A stretch of DNA of 64,000 nucleotides, from positions 524,312-588,311 of the forward strand of contig BDDD01002110.1 in the NCBI GenBank assembly GCA_001972305.1, in the 5' to 3' direction. The stretch's first letter is position 1. Each line of letters starts with the position of its first letter. This DNA is from Cephalotus follicularis. Taxonomy: Eukaryota; Streptophyta; Magnoliopsida; Oxalidales; Cephalotaceae. Below the pieces are notes generated by a model. It was not told the DNA's origin and ran no database searches. It saw only the letters and a program-made list of their open reading frames with translations. Made by a program: the position numbers and the translations under genes. Below are positions 10,274 to 20,195 of the stretch, piece after piece.

Positions 10274-11304
10274 TGGATTTGTCCAGGACAGACTCTTGGC
10301 ATGTGCAAGGACAAGAATGACAGGTGGGTAGGTGTGGTACATGCATTTCACCACCTGCCAGAACATGCAAAAGGGAATGCTTGCATGTTCTCTGCATACC
10401 CACAACCTACAAATTGAAAAATAATGAGAGAAAGGTGAAGAGAGGGATGCATGTGATGGAAAGAAAAGAGAGAAAAGTGAGTGCATGTGACTTGGAGAAG
10501 GAATTTGACGAATTCAAAAGACTTTTGACATTATGTCAGCTTATTGAATGGTGAAATGAGTGTTAGAGAACACTGAGTGAAGCAAGAAGTTGCTAAGGAT
10601 TATTGAAAGCTTGCATTGGAGGATGATTTAGAGAGCTCAAAGGAGGACTTGGAAGCTTAGACTCTTGGTAAGTTTCTAAACTCGAACTCACTGCCATGTG
10701 TTGATAAAATAGCTAGGAGGATATGGAATATCTTCTGTTAATATTAGGATTAACAACCTCTTGAATTGAAATGGAAAGTAGTAATTGGATCAAGTGGAAT
10801 TGGTGACTATAACCTCTAGGATGGATTTTAGTTGTTGTTAATGTCATGAATATGCTTACTGGTTTCCTAAAAATAAATGCATCTTCTGTCAAACATGTTA
10901 AGATCAATGAACCCGAAATTTAATGATATTTGGCAATGAGTTCAAAGAAGAAAGTGGTAGAATGGTAAGAGTAATGTTAAGACTCAATGAGCTAGTGATT
11001 AAGCTACTGTTAGAATTATTGAAATCTACTTGTACTGATGCATGTGTCCATAAACATGCATACATAGATTGAACTTGCAGGATTGAAAGATTGTTGATGA
11101 AGAAGGCTTGAAAATCAAAGAGAAAGATCAAACTCAATTGATCTTGGGATAGCGATTTGAGGTAGGGGTAATGATATGTTATGGAAGATATAGTATGCAT
11201 ATTGTGTATGTCTATTTTCTGCATGATTACATGTGTTGAAATTCATTGGAAATTGAACTTGAAGTGCATGACTTGCTACTGCCTACATTTTCTGGGTAGA
11301 GGCA

Positions 11305-11413
11305 ATCAACTTCTCCTCATGGCAGTCGACTACTCAACCTATCCAGTCGACTGCCATGACAAAGCAGTCGACTACTAAACCAAAACAGTCGACTATTCTT
11401 GAGGGCAGCCGAC
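11305..11413. repeat. GTCGAC array in EL3 5' LTR, second cluster
   Basis: Perfect GTCGAC at 11325, 11346, 11367 and 11388, then GCCGAC at 11408: steps 21, 21, 21, 20. A weak preceding site (ATCAAC, 11305) keeps the phase. Confidence 0.95.
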
Positions 11414-12743
11414 TATTCTGGAAATTTTACAGGTATAAGTCTTGTTAAGGCCTCAATTTTGAATGTAATGAACCTGGCCTCAATTTGGATGACTAGAACA
11501 GTTAATCCTGGCCTCATATACAATTACATTCATGATTAAAACAATGTACGCACTTCTTGTAAGCGTGCATATGAATTGACTATGTAATGCTATTCTTTGA
11601 GAATCTTTGCATTACCGCTGAATTGTGATATTGTTTCTGTATATGCTGCTGATGATTAGTATATACCAATGACTGTTATAAACCTACTGTTTCATATTCC
11701 AATGATTGAATCAACTATGTGCTATATGCACAATACATGATAATATCTATCATTTTCAAATGAACACTTATTGTTTAAAAGGAACTACTGATTTTCCTCC
11801 TATATGAGAGGTACCTACTATTTTGTTTCCCAAACTGGAAACCATTATTGAATTGATATCGTTTTCCTCCGAAGAGATGTACGATAAATGTCTTGTTAGA
11901 TGTGTCTAAAGAAAACAACCTTTATATTGCATATTATTGATATATGTAATATTATTATTGAAATGCTTGAGTTGATTGTCTATGTTATTGCCATGGTTGA
12001 GTGATGGAGGATGTCACTGATTACGGATGTGATTCTGGGTGCCAGGAGTTGGCCAGAGTATCACCCAAACTATTCTGCAACGTAGAGATTGATTGTTAAA
12101 CTACCCGCCAACGCCGGTAGCAAGTGTTACCTAATCTATCATCTTCGGAGCGTAGGGTGATAGATAGGTGGTGCACAGTTGGTGCTAGGAGTTAGCGACA
12201 TGTGACACCCAAGTGATGGATGAATTGATTGTACCCTTGTGCGGTATTCTTGCATATGTATTGTTTATGGCCAATTGGAATGATTGCTCATATATTGTCT
12301 CATTAAAATGTTAATTTGATATAAACTATCATACATGTTGCATTCATATATTCCTTAGCATGCATTATCTTCCTACTTAGCCAAGTGAGGACAACGTCTA
12401 ACCCCTACAATTACAGATTAAGCGAAGATGTGTGGAGATTTCTGCTGAAGCTTGGAGAACTTCTATTGTCAATTTAAGGTTGTTATTTACTTTATGATGT
12501 ATTGTATTGTATCGAACGGATCACATCCCGTGTTGTGTTGTATTTCCTTTTATGTAAGGATAATTGTTGGTTTTACCCGCACGTAGTATGGGATGCGTGC
12601 GAATGGCGTGTATTTATATTTCGGCTTATCGAATGCTTCCGCAAATTTATTTATGAATTTTACTGGAATATTATTTATGCTTATTCTGATATCACCACAT
12701 ATGCTTGTCTTATCGTGAACCAAAATAACGGGGTGTGACAGCA

Positions 12744-12755
12744 TGGTATCAGAGC
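12744..12755 (+). other. EL3 primer binding site
   Basis: TGGTATCAGAGC three bases after the LTR end matches the 3' end complement of initiator tRNA-Met, the usual minus-strand primer in plant gypsy and copia elements. Confidence 0.9.
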
Positions 12756-12845
12756 ATATTCCATATATGCTAAGCTGGGATAAGTTTCTCAGAAATTAAG
12801 TGAATTGTTTCCTAATGATTTTTGTCATTCCATATAGGAAACAGA

Positions 12846-13960
12846 ATGGATCTCCGAAGAGGACGAAAGGGAAGGCGCAGAGCAGATGAAGGTGTCAACG
12901 CACCGCCGGTACCTGGAAATGACCCTGCAATGAATGAAGGAGTTAATGTTCCCCCAGTGTATGACGAGAGAAGTCACTTTGACCGCATGGCTGATCTCTT
13001 TCAGCAACAGAGGCAGGCGAATGCGGCAACATAGCATAGATTCGGCAAATGTACAAGGCTAACCGTACACATCCGCAAGTACCTGACGCTTGCCATGCCG
13101 ATGGATTTGGCCGAGATCTGGAGCGGTTCATGAGACAGAATCCTCCAACTTTCAATGGTGAACTAAATGCTACTGCGGCCGAACGATGGATTAAGGACAT
13201 GGAAAAGATATTTGTTGCTCTAGAGTGTACCGATGATCAGAAACTCAGTTTTGCTGTGTACCGCCTATGGGGCGAGGCGACTTACTGGTGGGAAAGGACT
13301 GAAACAAAATCCGAAGCCCGTGGACTTGACAGGACATGGGACAGATTCCAGTCTTAGTTTCTTGATACTTATGTACCGCAGATTGAGCGTGACCGATGGG
13401 AGACTGAACTGATGGAGTTACGTCAATGAGATATGACTGTAGCTCAATACTAGACTAGATTCATGGAGCTGGCGAGACACACACCTTATCTTGTGGAGGA
13501 TGAGTCATGGATCATCCGGAGGTTCTTGAAAGGCCTTCAACCAGACATCAGGTCTAAATTTTTATTGTTAAAGCTGACCACTTTTGTTGATGTTGCTGAG
13601 AAAGCAATGATTCTGGAAGCTGACGCGAACGAGAGAAGAGCAGAACGGACTCGTACAAATCAACCGAGGGCCGTACAGTCACGAGGGCAGGGAAGTAATA
13701 ATCCTGCTAAGTCAACCAAATTTGACAACAGTGGTCAAGGAGGTTCTCGACGCACACGATCAAGGACACCTAACCGAAACAGTCAACAGAATGCATGTGG
13801 ATGTACCTTCTGTGGTCGCCTGAATCATGATGAGTCTGAATGCTGGAAGAAGATGGGAAAGTGCCTGAAGTGTGGTTCACAAGATCACATGCTGGGTAAT
13901 TGCCCAATGATTAGGGAACAAGTACGCAGCCAACAAGGGAGTGCTGGTGCTAGTGGTAGT
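12846..13960 (+). pseudogene. EL3 gag, broken
   Basis: Starts at MDLRRGRKGRRRADEG (12846); this frame stops at 13034 and a 1-bp loss nearby shifts the rest to the main polyprotein frame (from 13049). The capsid-like part reads RNPPTFNGE-type sequence, AERWIKDMEKIF and EATYWWERTE. In-frame stops lie at 13355 (TAG), 13427 (TGA) and 13451 (TAG). Two CCHC zinc knuckles follow, [14 protein letters not shown] (13802-13843) and [14 protein letters not shown] (13862-13903); the other gypsy elements here show fewer clear knuckles. Gag would form the virus-like particle. Confidence 0.9.
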
Positions 13961-14520
13961 GTTGCGGTGGCTCAACCGCGGAGAGACACCGGAAAGGGGA
14001 TCGTGAAAGGTAGGGCTTATACCTTATCTAAAGATGATATGCCAGAATCTACTACTGTTGTGAGAGGTACTATTTACATATCTGAAATATTAGCTCATGT
14101 ATTGATTGATCCTGGTGCGACGCATTCAATCATTGCATCTGAATTTGCTCACAATTTGCATGGCATTACTACTAGACTATCATATGTTTTGGAAGTGAGT
14201 ACTCCTACGGGTACTTGTCTTTTATCTGATACTGTTATGAAAGACTGTGAAATCGTGATAGCTGGGTTTGAACTATCCGCTGACTTGATAGTGTTACCTA
14301 TCCGATATTTTGATGTAATCTTGGGGATGGATTGGTTGTATGCTCATCATGCTTGTGTTGATTGCTACAACAAGATGATGACCTTTTATCTACAAGATGG
14401 GACTGAGTGCAAGTTTATAGGGGAGAAGAATGTTACTACTCTGATCATTTCATATACACGAGCACAGAGATATCACAAGCAAGGATGTGAAGGCTATTTG
14501 GCGTATCTGATTGACCATAC
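13961..14520 (+). pseudogene. EL3 aspartic protease with altered active site (DPG)
   Basis: The retropepsin domain reads [16 protein letters not shown] with D at 14108, P at 14111 and G at 14114; the family motif is D-S/T-G, so the serine or threonine has become proline, which should spoil activity. The rest is normal: [34 protein letters not shown]. It is in frame with downstream RT. Confidence 0.9.
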
Positions 14521-15421
14521 GAAAGGTACGCCTAGTATTGAACAAGGGCCTGTTGTATGTGAATTTCCTGATGTGTTTCCAGATGAACTCACTTCGTTGC
14601 CACCGGAGAGAGATATCGAGTTCAGTATTGAATTATTGCCTGGAACTGCTCCTATATCCAGAGCACCATACAGAATGGCTCTTGCTGAATTAAAGGAGTT
14701 GAAAGTTCAACTGCAAGATTATCTTGACAAAGGATTTATCAGACCAAGTGTATCACCGTGGGGCACACCGGTTTTGTTTGTGAAGAAGAATGATGGATCA
14801 ATACGGCTATGCATTGATTACAGGCTACTGAATCAGGTGACGGTGAAAAACAAATATCCTCTACCACATATTGAGGAGTTGTTCGACCAATTGCAAGGCT
14901 CAACTGTATACTCCAAACTTGACCTGAGAACAGGTTACCATCAGTTGAGGATTAGAGAAGGTGATGTGGAGAAAACTGCATTTCGATCCAGATATGGGCA
15001 TTAAGAATTTTTGATACTGCCATTTGGTTTAACTAATGCTCCTGCAACCTTTATGTGTTTAATGAACAAAGTGTTCCAACCTTACCTGGACCAGTTTGTC
15101 GTTATATTCTTAGATGACATCCTGATCTACTCAAAGAACATTGAGGAACACATGCAGCATTTGCGGATTGTACTACAGACTCTACGGAAGGAACAGTTGT
15201 ACGCCAAATTTAGCAAGTGTGAATTTTGGCTGGATCATGTGACTTTCTTAGGTCACATAGTGTCGAGTGAAGGATTGTCAGTGGATCCTTCAAAGATTGA
15301 AAGTATTGTTGATTGGCCCCAACCGAAGAACGTGACGGATGTTCATAGTTTCTTGGGATTGGCTGGCTACTACCGAAGGTTCATCAAGGGATTTTTGAAA
15401 CTTGCTACACCACTGACATAG
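14521..15421 (+). pseudogene. EL3 reverse transcriptase
   Basis: Gypsy RT in one frame: [21 protein letters not shown]-type lead-in, [72 protein letters not shown], and the catalytic FLDD (Asp pair at 15113-15118). A TAA at 15002 follows YGH, and a TAG at 15419 follows ATPLT. No indel is needed to read through from protease to RNase H. Confidence 0.93.
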
Positions 15422-16963
15422 TTGACTCAGAAGAAGTCCAGTTTTGTGTGGGATGATTCCTGTGAAGCGAGTTTCCAAGAGTTAAAGAGTCAGTTGATTT
15501 CGGCTCCAGTGTTGGCATTACCGAAAGGTAATGAGGGTTTTACTGTCTACACAGATGCTTCTGGGAAAGGATTGGGATGCGTTCTGAGGCACCATGGTAG
15601 GGTGATTGCATACGCATCAAGGAAGTTAAAACCGTACGAGAAAAATTATCCCGTACACGATCTTGAGTTGGCAGCCATAGTGTTTGCTTTGCAGAAATGG
15701 AGGCACTATCTCTATGGGGCACAGTTTGAGATCTTTACTGATCACAAAAGCTTGAAATATTTGTTTTCCCAGAAGGAGCTCAACATGAGACAAAGGCGAT
15801 GGGTGGAATTCTTCAATGACTATAACTGCAATATTCAATACCACCCGGGGAAGGCGAATGTAGTGGCTGATGCGCTGAGTCACAAGGCAATGATTGCTGG
15901 AGCTATGGTTTCACAGTGGAAGCTATTGGAGGAATTTCAGAGATGGAATCCGTTCACGGTTTCCCAAGGGGTTATTGTAGCAAGTATGAGAGTACAATCG
16001 GAACTTCTGGAATGTATTCTGACTGCTCAGTACGGTGATTATGAATTGTGGGGTATTCGTGAGAACCTAGACACTGATTCTGAGTTCTCCATTCATACTG
16101 ATGGCATATTAAGGTTCCGAGGGAGGATATGTGTTCCGGATGACAAGGCTATCAAGAATGAGCTACTGCAACAAGCTCACAAATCAAAGTACAGTGTTCA
16201 CCCAGGGAGTTCCAAAATGTGGGACAACCTGAAGAAGAATTACTGGTGGAACGGTATGAAGAGAGAAATTGTTGAATATGTAGCAAGATGTTTGACCTGT
16301 CAGAGAGTGAAGGTTGAACATCAGAAACCTGCGAGATTGCTACAATCGCTACCAGTGGTTGAATGGAAATGGGAGCATGTGACCATGGACTTCGTGTCGG
16401 GATTACCAAGGTCACGAAACCAGCATGAGGCAGTGTGGGTTGTTGTGGACAGACTTACTAAGTCCGCACACTTTCTTCCGATAAACATGACGTATTCTAT
16501 CGAGAAGCTTGCTCGATTGTATATTCGGGAGATAGTGAGATTGCATGGGGTGCCGGTCAGTATTGTCTGCGACCGAGATGCTAGATTTACTTCAAGGTTC
16601 TGGAAGAAGTTACAAATAGCAATGGGAACAACCTTGAACTTTAGCACTGCATTCCACCCACAGACCGATGGACAGTCCGAGCGTACTATCCAGACTCTAG
16701 AGGATATGTTACGGGCTTGTATGATTGATTTTGCTGGGAGTTGGGAGGATCATCTTGCATTGATTGAGTTCTCCTACAACAACAGTTTTCATACCAGCAT
16801 TGGAATGGCTCTGTATGAAGATTTGTACGGAAGAAAATGCAGATCACCTATTTGCTGGGACGAGGTTGGTGAGAGACAAGTACTTGGACCAGATTTGGTA
16901 CAAGAGACCACCGATAAAGTAGAGATGATCAAGAAGAGATTGCTAGCTGCACAAAGTCGGTAG
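15422..16963 (+). pseudogene. EL3 RNase H and integrase
   Basis: A 513-codon open stretch. RNase H: TVYTDASGKGLGCVL (first Asp near 15554), [32 protein letters not shown]. Integrase: HHCC zinc domain ending CLTCQRVKVEH (Cys at 16289 and 16298), then the DDE core with Asp near 16388 (MDFVSGLPRS), Asp near 16571 (VCDRDARFTSRFW) and Glu at 16679 (GQSERTIQTLEDML). All three catalytic acids are present. It ends at a TAG (16961) after AAQSR, in the same frame as what follows. Confidence 0.93.
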
Positions 16964-17427
16964 AAGAATCACGCCGATAGCAAGAGAAGGAAGCTGGAAT
17001 TCGATAAGGGAGATCATGTTTTCTTGAAGATTTTGCCTTCGAAGGGGATATACCGTTTTGGCCTTAAAGGGAAGTTGGCTCCAAGATATATTGGACCTTA
17101 CGAGATACTGGAGAGAGTGGGGGAGATAGCATACCACATCGCACTACCGCCTAGCTTGTCAGACATGTATAACGTATTTCATGTTTCCATGTTACGGAAA
17201 TACGTACCCGACCCATCTCAATTTCTGAGCTACGACCCTGGATTCATTAGTCCGAGATTAACATATGAAGAAAGACCGACGAGGATTGTTGATCGAATGG
17301 AAAAGGTTCTGAGGAACAAGACCATCCCTATGGCAAAGTGCTATGGCGTTTTCACGGAGCGGAGGAAGCTACGTGGGAGCGTAAGGATGAAATGAGGGAG
17401 ACATTTCCCCACCTATTCGGAATGTGA
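16964..17427 (+). pseudogene. EL3 integrase C-terminus and chromodomain-like tail
   Basis: Reads GDHVFLKILPSKGIYRFG, KLAPRYIGPYEILERVG and YNVFHVSMLRKYVPDPS, then a chromodomain-like tail LTYEERPTRIVDRMEKVLR. A one-base loss after IPMAK (about 17338) scrambles the last 28 codons; in the shifted frame the tail continues to a stop at 17425-17427. Chromodomains of this type are thought to steer chromoviruses to heterochromatin. Confidence 0.88.
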
Positions 17428-17458
17428 TGTGAGGGCTAAATTCGAGGATGAATTTTCT

Positions 17459-17473
17459 TCAAAGAGGGGGGAA
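17459..17473 (+). other. EL3 polypurine tract
   Basis: A purine run containing AGAGGGGGGAAG directly abuts the 3' LTR. The LTR's first base here is G instead of T (GGTAATAACC), a point change relative to the 5' LTR. Confidence 0.85.
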
Positions 17474-17647
17474 GGTAATAACCGCAACTTCAATTAATGT
17501 ATATTGATCCAATTTAAATTAAATATACATTTTAATTGAGTTATTTGTCCAATTATATTAATTTCTATGATTGGTAAATGTTTGGGATGAATGGATGTGC
17601 AATTGGTGAAGTATCAAAATTTAAGAAGCCCTAAACCAGCCCAAACA

Positions 17648-17723
17648 TTCGACTGTCACAGGGCAACAGTCGACTGTTTGATACGTGTTGGAGGCAGTCG
17701 ACTGCCCACTATAGCCAGTCGAC
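17648..17723. repeat. GTCGAC array in EL3 3' LTR, first cluster (4 sites)
   Basis: Sites at 17648 (TTCGAC), 17669, 17697 and 17718 (GTCGAC): steps 21, 28, 21. The 5' LTR lacks the last unit. Confidence 0.9.
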
Positions 17724-18773
17724 TGGATTTGTCCAGGACAGACTCCTGGCATGTGCAGGGAGAAGAATGACAGGTGGGTAGGTGTGGCACATGCATTTCA
17801 CCACCTGCCAGAACATGCAAAAGGGAATGCTTGCATGTTCTCTACAGACCTACAACCTACAAATTGAAAAATAATGAGAGAAAGGTGAAGAGAGGGATAC
17901 ATGTGATGGAAAGAAAAGAGAGAAAAGTGAGTACATGTGACTTGGAGAAGGAATCTGACGAATTCAAAAGACTTTTGACATTATATCAGCTGATTGAATG
18001 GTGAAATGAGTGTTAGAAAACACTGAGTGAAGTGAGAAGTTGCTAAGGATTATTGAAGCTTTCATTGGAGGATGATTTAGAGAGCTCAAAGGAGGACTTG
18101 GAAGCTTGGACTCTTTGTAAGTTTCTAAACTCGAACTCACTGCCATGTGTTGATAAAATAGCTAGGAGGATATGGAATATCTTCTGTTAATATTAGGATT
18201 AACAACCTCTTGAATTGAAATGGAAAGTAGTAATTGGATCAAGTGGAATTGGTGACTATAACCTCTAGGATGGATTTTAGTTGTTGTTAATGTCATGAAT
18301 ATGCTTACTAGTTTCCTAAAAAAAAATGCATCTTCTGTCAAACAAGTTAAGATCAATGAACCCGAAATTTAATGATATTTGGCAAAGAGTTCAAAGAAGA
18401 AAGTGGTAGAATGGTAAGAGTAATGTTAAGACTCAATGAGCTAGTGATTAAGCTACTGTTAGAATTATTGAAATCTACTAGTACTGATGCATGTGTCCAT
18501 AAACATGCATACATAGATTGAACTTGCTGGATTGAAAGATTTTTGATGAAGAAGGCTTGAAAAACAAAGAGAAAGATCAAACTCAATTGATCTTGGGATA
18601 GCGATTTGAGGTAGGGGTAATGATATGTTATGGAAGATATAGTATACATATTATGTATGACTATTTTCTGCATGATTACATGTGTTGAAATTGATTGGAA
18701 ATTGAACTTGAAGTGCATGACATGCTACTGCCTACATTTTCTGGGAAGAGGCAATCAACTACTCCTCATGGCA

Positions 18774-18862
18774 GTCGACTACTCAACCTATCCAGTCGAC
18801 TGCCATGACAAAGCAGTCGACTACTCAACCAAAACAGTCGGCTATTCTTGAGGGCAGCCGAC
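18774..18862. repeat. GTCGAC array in EL3 3' LTR, second cluster
   Basis: Sites at 18774, 18795, 18816 (GTCGAC), 18837 (GTCGGC) and 18857 (GCCGAC): steps 21, 21, 21, 20. Confidence 0.93.
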
Positions 18863-20195
18863 TGTTCTGGAAATTTTACTGGTATAAGTCCTGTTAATGC
18901 CTCAATTTTGAATGTAATGAACTTGGCCTCAATTTGGATGACTAGAACAGTTAATCCTGGCCTCATATACAATTACATTCATGATTAAAACAATGTACGC
19001 ACTTCTTGTAAGAGTGCATATGAATTGACTATGTAATGCTATTCTTTGAGAATCTTTGCATTACCACTGAATTGTGATATTGTTTCTGTATATGCTGCTG
19101 ATGATTAGTATATACCAATGACTGTTATAAACCTACTGTTTCATATTCCAATGATTGAATCAACTATGTGCTATATGCACAATACATGATATTATCTATC
19201 ATTTTCAAATGAACACTTATTGTTTAAAAGGAACTACTGATTTTCCTCCTATATGAGAGGTACCTACTGTTTTGTTTCCCAAACTGGAAACCATTATTGA
19301 ATTGATATCGTTTTCCTCCGAAGAGATGTATGATAAATGACTTGTTATATGTTTCTAAAGAAAACAACCTTTATATTGCATATTATTGATATATGTAATA
19401 TTATTATTGAAATGCTTGAATTGATTGTCTATGTTATTGTCGTGGTTGAGTGATGGAGGATGTCACTGATTACGGATGTGATTTTGGGTGCCAGGAGTTG
19501 GCCAGAGTATCACCCAAACTGTTCTGCAACGCAGAGATTGATTGTTAAACTACCCGCCAACGCCGGTAGTAAGTGTTACCTAATCTATCATCTTTGGAGC
19601 GTAGGGTGATAGATAGGTGGTGCACAGTTGGTGCTAGGAGTTAGCGACATGTGACACCCAAGTGATGGATGAATTGATTGTACCCTTGTGCGGTATTCTT
19701 GCATATGTATTCTTTATGTCCAATTGGCATGATTGCTTATATATTGGCTCATTAAAATGTTAATTTTATATAAACTGTCATACATGTTGCATTCATATAT
19801 TCCTTAGCATGCATTATCTTCCTACTTAGCCAAGTGAGGACAACGGCTAACCCCTACAATTACAGATTAAGCGAAGACGTGTGGAGATTTCTGTTGAAGC
19901 TTGGAGAACTTCTATTGTCAATTTATGGTTGTTATTTACTTTATGATGTATTGTATTGCATCGAACGGATCACATCCCGTGTTGTGTTGTATTTCCTTTT
20001 ATGTAAGGATAATTGTTGGTTTTACCTGCACGTAGTATGGGATGCGTGCGGATGGCTTGTATTTATATTCCGGCTTATCGAATGCTTCCGCAAATTTATT
20101 TATGAATTGTGCTGGAATATTATTTATGCTTATTTTGATATCACCACATATGCTTGTCTTATCGTGAACCGAAATAACGGGGTGTGAAAATTACC

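Larger units (their letters stand above)
10045..12740 (+). mobile_element. EL3 5' LTR (2696 bp)
   Basis: Begins TGTAATAACCGC and ends GGGGTGTGACA. With EL2 it forms a head-to-head inverted pair with about 2.6 kb arms. Short frames inside (for example 10324-10554 and 12502-12738) recur in the 3' LTR and are not genes. It carries two GTCGAC arrays. Confidence 0.9.
10045..20189 (+). mobile_element. EL3: full-length Ty3/gypsy element, Tekay/Del-like
   Basis: Complete structure in order: 5' LTR 10045-12740, PBS 12744, gag, PR, RT, RNase H, integrase and chromodomain-like end to 17427, PPT 17459-17473, 3' LTR 17474-20189. It is flanked by ATTAC at 10040-10044 and 20190-20194, a 5-bp target-site duplication, inside the last bases of EL2. 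Six in-frame stops and at least two frameshifts make it non-autonomous. The LTRs look only a few percent apart by eye, so it is fairly young. It is the innermost, hence most recent, insertion of this nest. Confidence 0.9.
17474..20189 (+). mobile_element. EL3 3' LTR (2716 bp)
   Basis: Matches the 5' LTR along its length. Terminal changes: start GGTAATAACC and end TGTGAAA (for TGTGACA). Main length difference is one extra 21-bp unit around 17703-17718. Followed by TSD ATTAC. Confidence 0.9.

Noticed and set aside
10324-10554. 76-residue frame repeated at 17774-18004
   Set aside because: Conserved only because both are copies of the same LTR; no coding signature.
11305-11413. Possible CRISPR-like array (palindromic repeats with variable spacers)
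   Set aside because: Repeats are only 6-10 bp, spacers about 11-15 bp, no cas genes, and the context is plant LTR DNA.
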